This document shows, piece by piece, positions 45,101 to 54,099 of a stretch of DNA of 64,000 bases. Numbering within the stretch: position 1 is the first letter of the stretch; each line of letters starts with the position of its first letter. The translations under genes were made by a program, and so were the position numbers. The notes beneath the pieces are model-generated. The model saw nothing but the letters and a program-made list of their open reading frames with translations, was not told where the DNA came from and did no database searches. Origin of the DNA: Notospermus geniculatus (taxonomy: Eukaryota; Nemertea; Pilidiophora; Heteronemertea; Lineidae); the NCBI GenBank assembly GCA_002633025.1, contig NMRB01000357.1, forward strand, positions 229,040-293,039, in the 5' to 3' direction.

Positions 45101-48006
45101 AGTTGAGGTTACCGTACAGGTTTGTGGGATGGGCTGCTGTTGTGTTTAGGTCTGGTTGATTCTCAACACCATCCTCCCATAGCAGGGCTTTGGTCTAACG
45201 CCTCTTCATACACTCGCACACAAAGTTTGTGAGTGGATGAAGATGAGCGTGGTACTAACCCCTGCTGTGGGAGAATGCTCAACACCTCAAAAGTGTTGAT
45301 GCCTCATTGACATTGTGTAACTGGAGTTGGTACGTAGAAATCTCTTTCTACCCATTCATTTGACCTTGATTTGTCCTTTCAGATTTCTCTACGACATGTC
45401 CTGTATACCCTCATCATCTGATAGGCTATTTTGTATCATATTCCAAACAACATTAACAGAAAACATCGCTGGCATCGATAACAAACTCAACAATATGAAA
45501 ATGATTTGTCAAGTAAGCCATTTCTACTGTAATGTTCTCTCGTTATGACCATTAGCATTGGTGATGAACGTAGTTCTGTTCTCTGGTAACTACAGAACCT
45601 GCTCTCTATGATGCCGTCTATAGTTCTGTCTTAACTATATAACCTGCTGTGTATGGTGCAACCTGTAGTTTCGTCTTCTGGTAACTACAGAATTTGCTGT
45701 GTGTAGTTCTGTCTTCTTGTAACTACAGGATCAGCTGTCGACAGTTCTGTCTTTATTTAACTCCACCTCTGACCATTGCAGGCTTTAATGACAAGCAAAG
45801 CGTTACAAAACGTCTTGTCCATAGTGCTGTCGTTTGGTAACTACATGAACGGTGGGAGTCGGACGAGGGGACAGGCAGACGGTTTTGGCCTGGACATCTT
45901 AGGGAAATTGAAAGATATAAAAAGCAAGGTAAAGCAATCACTTTGTTTATATTTTTCTTCTCAATCCATACATACCTCATTAGGCCAAAGGCTGTCTTGG
46001 TTTCTGAAGTCTTTTGTGGTTTAGGAGTCCCTCCTAGATAGGATGGTAACCCAGCCTCCACAATGATGCGGACGTCATAACTTCAACCCAACTGCATGGC
46101 ACATCTGTCTTTATTCCAGGACAACACCCAAAATCTGCTCCAGTATGTAGTCAAGGAATATCTGAGGAAATTTGATGAGAATGTCGGAACGGAGAATTCT
46201 CACCTTCCCATCCCTGAACCCAGTGACATCAGGCAAGCGTCGTCACTGGATTGGGACGCCATTGAAAAGGATGTCAAGGGTATTCACAAGGATTTAACAG
46301 GTAGGGTTTGTCCCTTGCTTAATACCGCATGAACCAAGTTCTAATTGACAACTCCCCAGAAGCGTAATTTGTCTGATAAGTCTTCAGTTTTCCTTCATCA
46401 CATTTATCAGTGTCATGTGAGAGCAGGATGAGTGATGTTTTTCAGGTAAATCGGATTGAATTGTTCCCTTTTCAGGCTGTGAAAAGCGAGTAAAGGCCGT
46501 TATAGAGACAGCAGATGCTGATAGTCTTCAACCATTCCAACATGTCATGACTGGGTTCTTAGAACAAGGTAAGTGACCATGCGGGCTTACCACTAGTGCT
46601 CCCATCTACACTAGGCTCAAACCACAACAAGACTAGTTTTGGGATTGGTGAAAGACATGCCAGTCATTGTTTTGCATCCCCTCAGTTGATATCGTATTGC
46701 ACATGTACTGCAGATTTCTCCCGGCCCACAACTAAAAGTGTCCGTCTTCCTTTTCAGCTAAACAAAGTGGGAAAGATTTAGAGGAAAGTTTAAAAGAGAC
46801 TGTGAAAAAGTGAGTCATTTATCAGTAGTTGCAATTTACCAGTGTCAATGCTGATATTGACGTTCATGTGAGGGCAGTTACTTCCCATGTTTGTCTATGT
46901 AGGCCGACATCATTCACTTGTACATTGTTGCTCTGAACATTCCTTGATATCTGACCTGATCATCTTATAAGATTTCCTTAGCTCTATAGACAGCATGTTA
47001 GTGTCATGTAGGAGGAAACCAGAGATGTCCCAGTGAACACCTGGCCGATTAAATAGGGTTGCTGTCTTCCATGAAGAATGGGCTTGATAAGGTATCAGGA
47101 CAGTTGTGTTGAAATTGTGCATTGAATTGGTTATCTACGACCTGCATTGAACCAACGACTTCAGTGGTGAGGGGCATTGCACTGTGCCACTCTGGCTGCC
47201 CTGTATGATGCTTCTGTCCCTGATTGAGTTCTGATTCTGTTTCTGCCTTCCAGCTTCAATCAAACCCTCCATTTTTTCTACCTGGGTAAGGGCTGTAAAG
47301 GTGGGAAGGATCTCTCCCCAAAAGAATTCTTCTCGTATTGGATATCATTCTGTAGTGACTTCAAGGACATTTGGAAGAAAGAGCAGACCAAGATCATGAA
47401 AGAAATGTAAGTGGGTAGACAGCAATACAGCATTTTCACACAGTTGATTTGCTGAATGTGCTGCTCCACTAGAGTTTTCTTGTGTGGTTCGTTCTCTACA
47501 GGGTATGCAACCTTAAAAAACTATGGGGAGTCCTTTGTGTCTCTGGTTGAGTTGTAACCATAGGGTAACCAGCAATGGCGAAGAGCCAACTTGTGTGACA
47601 ACTCTCTGGAGGAGTGTCTTTAGAATCTGCAATATCGCGTCAGTCCTGGGTGTACCTCACTCCTGTGTTACCATAGTGTCATACAACCTGGGACCTATTG
47701 ACCGTCAGACTGAACTCTGCTGTACATTATCTTTCTCACCAGGTTGAAGGAGAGTCAGAAGAAGGCCAAAGAAATAAAGGCTGACAGGAAATCCTCCATA
47801 GGGAAAGTGAAGCAGAAGGATACAAAGGGATTGGTGAGTTCTCTTCTCCTAGATCATCATTTGATTTGGGGAAGAATGATCCAAAATATTGTGATCGGTT
47901 GTTACACCAACGCCATCTTCTGGTCATAATTATAAGTTCCGAGTGTGATCTGAGTCCTTTATTATTGCAGAAAGCAAAACTTGCTGGCAAACTTGGAAAG
48001 AACTAG
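30591..48006 (+). CDS. FMN2: Formin of the FMN1/FMN2/Cappuccino class, complete coding region
   Basis: Coding exons are 30591-33153, 33356-33528, 38359-38479, 41148-41209, 42519-43549, 43901-44148, 44530-44591, 45012-45091, 45383-45512, 45782-45928, 46120-46300, 46476-46568, 46758-46809, 47254-47406, 47743-47833 and 47971-48006. All have GT-AG borders and matching phases; they total 5223 nt, 1740 residues and a TAG stop. Order: Ser/Pro-rich N-terminus, DEP-like block (about 840-925), coiled coil (925-1015), acidic region, FH1 (about 1187-1270), FH2 from MKPLFWKRI at 1296 to about 1700, basic tail. Formins nucleate and elongate straight actin filaments; FH1 binds profilin-actin. FH2 actin contacts are present: RSQQVGI (Ile1385) and GNYMNGG (1509-1515). 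No Rho-binding FH3/DAD part is seen, as expected for FMN types. FMN1 and FMN2 cannot be told apart here; one pro-orthologue is likely. The ATG follows an in-frame stop 24 nt upstream. Confidence 0.95.
33356..33528 (+). CDS. Formin exon 2: DEP-like winged-helix block
   Basis: The exon encodes GHTLIQWLLSALDEGNYLFY, the continuation LLSEQDLRIMAVQFCTHLCA and AGILQPVEDTPATRLGFR; exon 3 adds PDSMYVWTN. The pattern of a G..L..WL start, an R..A...C..L..AGI..V helix and an FRPDSMYVW strand resembles a DEP domain. Assignment is by pattern only. The intron that follows (33529-38358, 4.8 kb) contains repeats and a possible alternative first exon. Confidence 0.88.
34328..34349. repeat. C-run and CA microsatellite in formin intron 2
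   Basis: TCTCCCCCCCCCC is followed by ACACACACACAC. This is simple low-complexity sequence. Confidence 0.8.
35729..35868. mobile_element. Harbinger-like MITE with TTA duplication in a formin intron
   Basis: GGCTGGGTTCACATACAGCT and TCTATGTGAACTCGGCC are the ends. TTA flanks both sides at 35726-35728 and 35869-35871. It is related in end sequence to the 461-bp element at 20616-21076. Confidence 0.75.
36520..36642 (+). CDS. Possible alternative first exon of the formin (41 codons)
   Basis: The frame begins with an ATG at 36520 right after an in-frame TGA, and has a stronger Kozak ATG (AAAATGG) at 36562. It ends at donor GTCAAG|GTACGG in phase 0. The peptide MDVKKKTTTNKYNENIVKNL is Lys/Asn-rich. 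Formin exons 3 (38359) and 5 (42519) both start in phase 0, so splicing would keep frame and give a short isoform without the giant N-terminus. There is no homology support, and chance is possible. Confidence 0.3.
36875..36972. mobile_element. Hairpin MITE family A copy in formin intron 2
   Basis: CATCCTCCCACAGCAGGGG and TCTTGCTGTGGGAGGTTG are the ends. Flanks GATATCAGC and GTATCAGTC are a probable diverged duplication. The inner arms are decayed. Confidence 0.85.
37469..37588. mobile_element. Hairpin MITE family A copy, longest stem
   Basis: CATCCTCCCACCGCAGGGGT and CCCTGCTGTTGGAGGATG are the ends. The centre CACACAGAGAGTATGTGACA pairs with ATACTCTCTGTGTGCGAGC, so almost the whole 120 bp can fold. 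ATCATCAGA lies at 37460-37468 and 37590-37598. Confidence 0.9.
38359..38479 (+). CDS. Formin exon 3: end of DEP-like block and start of coiled coil
   Basis: The exon encodes PDSMYVWTNKENIPSTAFSQ and then FTGFTQKKQEEAEKTITES. It starts in phase 0 and ends in phase 1 (CTG|GTAAG). The charged second half begins the helical region that continues in exons 4 and 5. Confidence 0.88.
38580..38911. mobile_element. Hairpin MITE family A copy split by a SINE
   Basis: The ends CATCCTCCCACAGCAGGGCT and CCCCTGCTGTGGGAGAATG bound the element. CGGTCACC and CAGTCACC flank it. Removing 38657-38872 plus one 11-bp duplication restores an ordinary MITE of about 105 bp. It lies in formin intron 3. Confidence 0.9.
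38657..38872 (+). mobile_element. tRNA-Asp-derived SINE nested in a MITE
   Basis: AAAGAGGAGTG is duplicated exactly at 38646-38656 and 38873-38883. The head has AGTGGCGCAATGG (A box), CCTGTCACC (GTC anticodon region) and GGTTCGATTCC (B box). The tail has GGTTTCCTCCGGGCACTCCG and ends in T5. Confidence 0.85.
40384..40788. repeat. 45-bp minisatellite, about nine copies, in formin intron 3
   Basis: Units start (T)CCACCTGTGCCACCCTGAC and continue with TTAAGAGAGGTGACAGG and TCTAGTGT. Because 45 is a multiple of three, a frame stays open on both strands; this is not evidence of coding. Confidence 0.9.
41148..41209 (+). CDS. Formin exon 4: coiled-coil segment
   Basis: The exon encodes EHQTSVQTIKKKHREELETI K, a heptad-compatible amphipathic helix. 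It starts in phase 1 after TTTTCAG and ends in phase 0 at AAG|GTGAGG. Confidence 0.85.
42209..42392. repeat. Foldback with AAGCCATGTTTCCACT ends in formin intron 4
   Basis: TTAAGCCATGTTTCCACTCC pairs with GTAGTGGAAGCAGGGCTTA. Inner arms GGCAAGCAGAGCAGTTTTCA and TGTGAAAACCGGACCGCTCG also pair loosely. Harbinger-like by style; the duplication is not exact. Confidence 0.6.
42519..43549 (+). CDS. Formin exon 5: coiled coil, acidic region, FH1 and start of FH2
   Basis: QAHELQLFNLRGDQAMRLCK and EDRIDALEHQVERYKIL finish the coiled coil. An acidic Ser-rich stretch (DDSSDSDDD) and a highly charged helix (YEQYKREKRQRVLDEKQREK) follow. FH1 lies at about 43214-43407 with at least five runs of 6-12 prolines separated by GGV, GGG or LPPG, which are profilin and SH3/WW sites. 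The exon ends with MSPMKPLFWKRIQVEP, the FH2 lasso start (Trp1301). Phase 2 at donor CCTGG|GTGAGT. Confidence 0.95.
43901..47406 (+). CDS. Formin exons 6-14: FH2 domain
   Basis: Nine exons encode the FH2 from the second lasso tryptophan (VWEKL, Trp1332) to DFKDIWKKEQTKIMKEM. Landmarks: KTKQVAKILDGKRSQQVGII (knob, Ile1385), LYDMSCIPSSSDRLFCIIFQ, LSIVLSFGNYMNGGSRTRGQ, ADGFGLDILGKLKDIKSK, YVVKEYLRKFDENVG, SPKEFFSYWISFCSDFKDIW. The length of about 400 residues is normal. The FH2 forms a ring dimer that nucleates actin and moves with the barbed end. Introns within it carry a CGTCA-rich foldback, a MITE and a local tandem repeat. Confidence 0.95.
44633..44813. repeat. Foldback rich in GACGTCATGA, in a formin intron
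   Basis: AGAGTGCAGCACCTGACG and CGTCAGGTGCTGCACTCT are inverted ends. Inner CGTCCCGCACGTCATT and AATGACGTGCGGGACG also pair. It lies 41 bp downstream of the exon 7 donor. Confidence 0.85.
45170..45277. mobile_element. Hairpin MITE family A copy in formin intron 8
   Basis: CATCCTCCCATAGCAGGGCT and CCCCTGCTGTGGGAGAATG are the ends. CTCAACAC is duplicated exactly at 45162-45169 and 45278-45285. Confidence 0.9.
45570..45760. repeat. Degenerate tandem repeat TAGTTCTGTCTTCTGGTAAC in formin intron 9
   Basis: Four units of about 45-50 bp contain TAGTTCTGTCTT, GGTAACTACAGAA and CTGCTGTGTA. They are diverged and non-coding. Confidence 0.75.
47743..48006 (+). CDS. Formin exons 15-16: basic C-terminal tail, Spire-binding type
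   Basis: Exon 15 (47743-47833) encodes LKESQKKAKEIKADRKSSIG and KVKQKDTKGL. Exon 16 (47971-48006) adds KAKLAGKLGKN and the TAG stop. The junction gives KGLKAKLAGKLGKN, which resembles the GIKAKISMKT end of FMN2. In FMN2 and Cappuccino this tail binds the KIND domain of Spire and acidic partners. The positive charge and position support the same role; direct binding is inferred. Confidence 0.85.
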
Positions 48007-48039
48007 TCATGGACAGGACATACACCTGGGAGTGACTGA

Positions 48040-48532
48040 CTCCAACCTGGATGTGAATGGCTTCAAGCTGGAGGTGAAAGATTTCATCCTTAATGTGAAT
48101 GACTCCAAACCTGAATGTGAATGACTCCAACCTGGACGTGAATGACTCCAACCTGCACGTGAATGACTCCAACTTGGATACTTCAACCTGGATGTGAATG
48201 GCTTCAAGCTGGAGGTGAAAGATTTCATCCTTAATGTGAATGACTCCAAACCTGAATGTGAATGACTCCAACCTGGATGGGAATGACTCCAACCTGCACG
48301 TGAATGACTCCAACTTGGATACTTCAACCTGGATGTGAATGGCTTCAAGCTGGAGGTGAAAGATTTCATCCTTAATGTGAATGACTCCAAACCTGAATGT
48401 GAATGACTCCAACCTGGATGGGAATGACTCCAACCTTGAGGTGAATGACTCCAAACCTGAATGTGAATGACTCCAACCTGGACGTGAATGACTCCAACCT
48501 GCACGTGAATGACTCCAACTTGGATACTTCAA
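48040..48532. repeat. 141-bp higher-order minisatellite just after the formin stop
   Basis: A 21-bp monomer like GTGAATGACTCCAACCTGG is arranged in a larger unit. Starts at 48040, 48181 and 48322 give an exact 141-bp period. The third unit is rearranged. An N at 48533 suggests the array was hard to assemble. It would lie in the 3' UTR of the formin. Confidence 0.92.
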
Positions 48533-48753
48533 NGGGGGTGGTTAGTGTAGTTTCCAAGTGATGTACTCTCTGTCCCTTTCTGATGCCTGCTGGTTCAGTC
48601 TGTTGCATTCCATTTCAAGTTAACCTGAGCCTGGCAACCCGTATGTGAATACATAATAACTAGATTGTGTGCATGGCTTGATTAGCTCTCGATGTTGAAG
48701 TCTGTTCAGCATTGGAGGATCGGTGTGTGTCTTCTGTTAGGACATTAATGACC

Positions 48754-48864
48754 TAGGGCCTTTAAGTGAAAGTGACTTTAAGCTAATGGTACCTTTAACC
48801 AAATGGAAAATGCATTGAGTTAATGGTACCATTAGCTTAAAGTCACTTTATGAAACAAGCCCCT
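48754..48864. repeat. Foldback AGTGACTTTAAGCTAATGGT
   Basis: AGTGACTTTAAGCTAATGGT is mirrored by ACCATTAGCTTAAAGTCACT around a short loop with TACCTTTAACC. No coding. The stretch 48865-52894 shows no gene; it may be 3' UTR. Confidence 0.8.
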
Positions 48865-49321
48865 GGGCTTCTTAAAACTACTAGCTTTATATAGTCCGAT
48901 GTCTCAGCACTGTCCGTAAATGTGCAATATTTTGGGGTATGGACACTTTGATATGAATAGAGTGTCCCTTCAGGTACTGGTACCGGTAACTGTAGAGAAC
49001 TAAGAGGCACAATGCTCGTTTAACTGGGGACCCTGCACAGCTGTATCTCTGGGCCTTTGTGAAATCTGAGGTTTTACTTGGCTTCCCATCCTGAGGTAAT
49101 CAGTGCTTGTGGGACTGCTGAGAACCACTGACTTTCTCATGATACGTATTAGGGTTCGTTGATTATGAGGCAACAGGTTACTGATCAACGAAAATATGAG
49201 AATGATAGATGGGACCTCTTCCACTGATTCCTCCTTCAAAATACCACAGCCTGGTGTGACCTCCAGCACATGCAGTGCCGGGAGGCAACACTGGATGATA
49301 CGGTGCATGTAGGAGGAAACC

Positions 49322-49344
49322 GGGGGGGGGGGGGGGGGGGGGGG
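49322..49344. repeat. Poly-G run (23 G)
   Basis: An uninterrupted run of G. Such runs are prone to length error in assemblies, and a single N follows at 49424. Confidence 0.9.
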
Positions 49345-51429
49345 CGATGAAACATCATCAAATCTGTACTGTAGGCTACAGGCCTAAAAACGACATTTTG
49401 TCAAAAATGACACCTTCCAAAGTNAAAACGTGGAGTGACTTTTAATCCAGTTGTAAGGACAAAGTCTTTGCTCTTACACGCCATTGGGTGAAGGGATGAA
49501 GTTGTCGTCGTTAGTAACCAGCAGTATGGTTCTCGTCAATAACAGGCATAAATATCTCGTGTAGGTATAGGTGGCGCTGCATGACATGCCTTGTATCTTT
49601 CAAGGGATATGTAGCATGACAGAGTTGTGTATATTCAATGTGTATATATTTATTGCCTTAGTTGCATTTACCATGTTACCTGTTATTGTTTGCATAGACA
49701 CATGCACCTACTCAAAACATTTCCATTTTTACAGATTTTTTTTCATAAAAGGCTACAAAGGCAATGATGCAATTCCAGTTTATGGGGGTTTGTTTATTTA
49801 GGTGGGAGATCTGATCTAAATCATAATACCAGTCTTCAGAAATATGTCTTTATTATACTGCAATGTGCTTGCTGATTTATCTTTTTCACAGAGCATCTCG
49901 TCTGTGATGCTTGCCTATCGCTAAGTTCCCTGGTTCCCTGTCCTTCTACCCTGCTTTAGCTGTAGGGAGGGAAGAGATGACTGGTCATGTTGTGGAGATT
50001 TTGAAATGATCAAATGATCAGTGATGAAAATGTCACTGTATGATGTCATTGTCTACACGTTCATAGCTCTATGACACATAAAGGAAGATAAAGTTTTGTA
50101 CGTCATATGCTATCCTTCAGTTGTCCCAATCTTTAGTCTCGCGCAACCAGCCCCTCGGTCATACTCCGAGGTCGTTAGACCGAGGGTCTGGCACGGAACG
50201 CAATTCTCATTGATCGACCTCATTTCGATGATTTGAAATGAGGTCAGCTTCGCTGATTGGCTAGTTTCAAAATTTGGTGACGTAGGCTGCAGGGGAGTAA
50301 TGGCGGTGCCCAGAGAACTTGAAGCGTGAAAATTAGTGAGGTGAATCGCCTCAATTTGTGTTGTCAAGTCAATTTATAGTGTCTTTCATTGGAATTTCAG
50401 GCAAGTATATTTATATTTTTTCGATTGGGGAGGGAATTATGCTATAAAAAGTACAGTAGGCCTAACAGCAAGGGGTACAAATACTGCAGTTTTACTCGCA
50501 CGCTGAATGCTTTTTGCTTTGATTGTGCATTGTGTTCTACGTCATCGGCGGTAGATTGTCCGCCATGATGGATTTTACAAGAAAAAGGTACCATCCGGAC
50601 CAGACTCTAAAATTGAAAATTGCAGAGTCTGGTGGCACGAGACTACCCAATCTTAAGTTTTGTGGTCACCACCAGATGGTGTTGTTGACACGATTAACAG
50701 TTGTGTATGTGCAGATGACACGTACCCTGACTTCCCTGATCAGCAACAGATGTCACTGTTGATAGCCGTAGTGGATTATGTAAACTCCTTTTGATTGGCA
50801 GGCAATTGGCACTGAACCATAGCAATTCATGCCGTTGTGGACATTATCTTGCTTGATGTGACGTCCATTCTTAGCTGCTGGGTGGAGCAAAGTCGCTGAT
50901 TGGTCGATCAGTTTTGCTGTAGTGCATATGCCAGTGGATCATGCTGGCCTCGATAAAAACTCTTTGCTGCTGTAGGCAAGGTGCTTATAGCAATGAAGTG
51001 TTATGATGGATACATGGTCCGCAGCCTGGGGTTGGAGAAGATGAACTTGCAGAAGAGCAGGTCCTAGATGTTGTCATAAAAACGTCCATGTTTGATTAAC
51101 ACGTCAAACTTCATCCTTCCTCTGAGAATTTATCATCACAAACCTGTTGCTATGAAGTTCTTGGTAGAATTTTTTCCTGTGATTCTTGTTGAGTTGTTTT
51201 TTCTTTGTTACAGGAAATAATTTGAAGTTTTTAGAATATATTCCAAAGAGCTAAGCATCTTGGTTGTTACTGTCGGCTTCGTAAATGTAATTGGGCGATG
51301 TCATGGAAATGCAGGGGGAAACCAACGTATGTTTTGTCGAGCTGTGTATTGAATCAAGAGCTTCACAGCATAAACCTGTATTGTATTTGTGTCTTTCCAT
51401 CAGGGTCGAAGCCGTAGCATTTTTGGCCC

Positions 51430-51545
51430 TGGTAAGTATGGAAGACGCCATCTCAAGCTACTCATGTTCCTCACTTGGATGGGGTCTTTTACTTGCCCTT
51501 GCAAAGGCACAAGGCACCACGGCTTTCTGTCCCTTGCGACGGATG
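51430..51545 (-). repeat. Fragment of the 30184-type SINE, opposite orientation
   Basis: GCCATCTCAAGCTACTCATG, CTCACTTGG and GCAAAGGCACAAGGCACCAC match the complement of the body of the SINE at 30184-30421. The tRNA head is not obvious. Confidence 0.6.
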
Positions 51546-52067
51546 TAAGCTTCACAGCTTTATTGGCTCTATTGACAATTACTAATGTAATGGAGGAGGA
51601 AACTGGCGGTAGAAAACCAGCACCTCTCATAGAAAACTGGCATCCTCAGAGAAATTAGGTGTGACAGGAATCAACGTCCTGGGAATGCAAGTCAGTCGAA
51701 CAATAGCCTGCTATTGTAATGGTCATGGTCTCTATAGCCATATTCTAATCCCTCGCTGAACAATAACACCGGACTTTGATTCCAGGGGGAGTTTGGTCCT
51801 TGTCACCCCAGCACTGTCTGAATTCTCTTGCTATCACTTGCAGAATTGATGGGTCTCTGATCTGAATTGGGAATCAAAATGTAGTCTTGAGTTTGTTTGA
51901 GAGGTTCAGGTATATCTGAACCTCAGTTTTTCTGCTACGGTACCTCCTAGAAGCTGTCTGGCATGCTTTCCAATGAATACCCATGCTATGGAGCGAGGAT
52001 TAGTTCAAAAATATTGTTTTATGATCACATTTTGGTGAGGATAGTTGCCACAAGTCTTTAGTAGTGT

Positions 52068-52090
52068 CTTGGAGGAATTATTCCTCCAAG
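52068..52090. repeat. 23-bp palindrome, longer version of the 9686 hairpin
   Basis: CTTGGAGGAAT and ATTCCTCCAAG are separated by one base. The arms are identical to those of the palindrome at 9686-9705. Confidence 0.6.
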
Positions 52091-52894
52091 GTAGTGTAGA
52101 CTCAACATGTGGCATTCGTGGTGCGCTGAGCAGTGGAGCAAAGTCGTGTGTTTCCATTCCAATCGTTGGGAGTCAAAATGAAAAAACTCTCAGATTCACA
52201 CTCATTGAATCCATGTTGTTCCCTGATATCAAAAACATACGTAAAGACACTTTACTTCGCCTACAGTGCTGTGTGCAATAGGAACTGCGATGTTGTTGAA
52301 AATGGCTATTTTGGCGGCCATATTTGAATTGAATATGGCGACCACCAGGGGGCGCGATTTTGGGGGGTCCATTTTTTCGTGATCCTTACATGTAGGTATC
52401 AAGTATATCCCTGGAGGAGCTTCGAGCTTTCTTGAAGAAGTGAAAGATTCTGGTGAAAATCAATGCTTATCTGGTCTACTAAATCAAGTTAGCCAGCATC
52501 TGTGTTGCTGTTACCCTTTAGAAGGGGGGGGGGCTCCAATATCTGTCTTGCTTAAAAAGCTGTTTGTAACTGAGTACAAAATCCTCTTAGTCGCTCTCAC
52601 ATCTCTACTGAAAAAAAACCAAATGTTTTTTTTCATGTTCAATGCTATCAGCTATAAAAAATGTGTTGTTTTCCTCAGAGTTGTGTGTAAATGGGATACA
52701 ATTTATTAGTAATTTATACTTATCGACAGAGGAAGATTCCCATATTTATAGGCGCGTGGCGGGGGAGGGGGCGATGATATTGTATGTCTGCATTTACAGC
52801 CCTATGTTTACTTGTCTTAATTTATGAAGCTGTCTTGTTGATATATATTATGTAGAGTTTTTTACAGAAAGTGTTACTAGCTCATTGCTCATTG

Positions 52895-52900
52895 AATAAA
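52895..52900 (+). terminator. Candidate polyadenylation signal of the formin transcript
   Basis: This is the first plus-strand AATAAA I find after the formin stop, followed by CCATTAAAAAAGC. Use would give a 3' UTR of about 4.9 kb. A shorter UTR with a variant signal is equally possible. Confidence 0.35.
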
Positions 52901-53849
52901 CCATTAAAAAAGCAAAACGAGGCCTTGTGAATATTCAATTAGGATGACCACCGCCTCACAGGTGGCACGTGACGCACAAACTCGTCCCAGGAGTTCTGCG
53001 CTCCTGTTCTTGGCAGTCGCGCGTTTGAAATGAGTGAAGGGTGATTTTGCTGACGGCAGTTTGAGGTACCGTATTATTATCATAGCTGAACTGCGCCAGC
53101 GATGTTCTTCACTGACGTCACAACCGTCACGTGACTGCAAAGAGTCGGCCATGTTGGCGTCTAATGGCCGGCGACGACGTCAGAACTGTCACGTCATATT
53201 ACATTTTGACGTCACGATCTGTGTGTTGACGCTGTGTTCATGCCGTGACGCTTGACATTTTGACGGCCAGTATGGCGTCATGGAAATGCGACGTCACGTG
53301 AAGAGCCTCTACACCGTTACTGCGAACCAAACCATCCCCATCTCTGTCTGCAGGTTATAACTCATCATTAGATCAATCAACCACCTCTCGACAAAAAAAA
53401 CCAACATTGGCGTGGATCGGGACAACTCTCCATTTTAAGTGACATATTATTGTCAAGGGAAGGGGATTAATAATTTACGGTCTGAATTATCTGGACACGT
53501 GACTTGAATGTGGGTGATGGTGGGGGTAGGGAGGATGTTATGGTGTATCGTAGTGTGAGAATGGGACGTCGTGGGGAAAGAAGTAACAGTGAGAGCCTGG
53601 ATGTGCCCGCTTCGATCCGAAGGAGCTAATTCACATTTCCTCCCCGACCTGTATACGCGGAAATAACAAAGCATTTTCCGTTTCGCAAAGTGGCCGCGTG
53701 AGGAAGTATCACTGGGCCTTATGTCTCATCTACTCAGGCGAGGAAATAGGCCTTGCCTACATTTATGAATAGGAGCAGTCAGCCGCACTTAATCGCCAAA
53801 AGACGGCAGCAAAGTTCCAGCAGACCAATACAGTGGAAAATTCTCTTGA

Positions 53850-53945
53850 TTGGTGATCAATCAAGCATGAATGGGTCCGCTAGGCATTGTCATTGAATTG
53901 GACCGTAGTGACTCCTATTGGTCAACTGTCGACTGACGGCTTCTC
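53850..53945. repeat. Dispersed repeat, GGTCCGCTAGG family
   Basis: CATGAATGGGTCCGCTAGGC and CCTATTGGTCAACTG match the minus strand of 12862-12950 in order. It lies about 150 bp upstream of the candidate first exon at 54100. Confidence 0.7.
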
Positions 53946-54054
53946 TGGAGAAGTTCTTGGCGATGAGAGAACAACTCCTCCAACCATCTAAGTCACATTC
54001 CTCACTGTTTCCGATTCGTTTTGAACGAAATGTCAAGTGAATGAGTTCGATCTT

Positions 54055-54060
54055 TATAAG
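54055..54060 (+). promoter_or_regulatory. TATA-like box upstream of a candidate first exon
   Basis: TATAAG within GATCTTTATAAGTC lies 40-45 bp before the ATG at 54100, and about 28 bp before a CAGCTTT that could be the start site. The pairing is suggestive only. Confidence 0.3.
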
Positions 54061-54099
54061 TCTGATTAAAAGATTCTTCCTGACAGCTTTACCTCGGCA

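Noticed and set aside
47930-48532. 200- and 165-codon minus-strand frames with SHS/LESFTSR repeats
   Set aside because: They result from a minisatellite with a period divisible by three and have no gene context.
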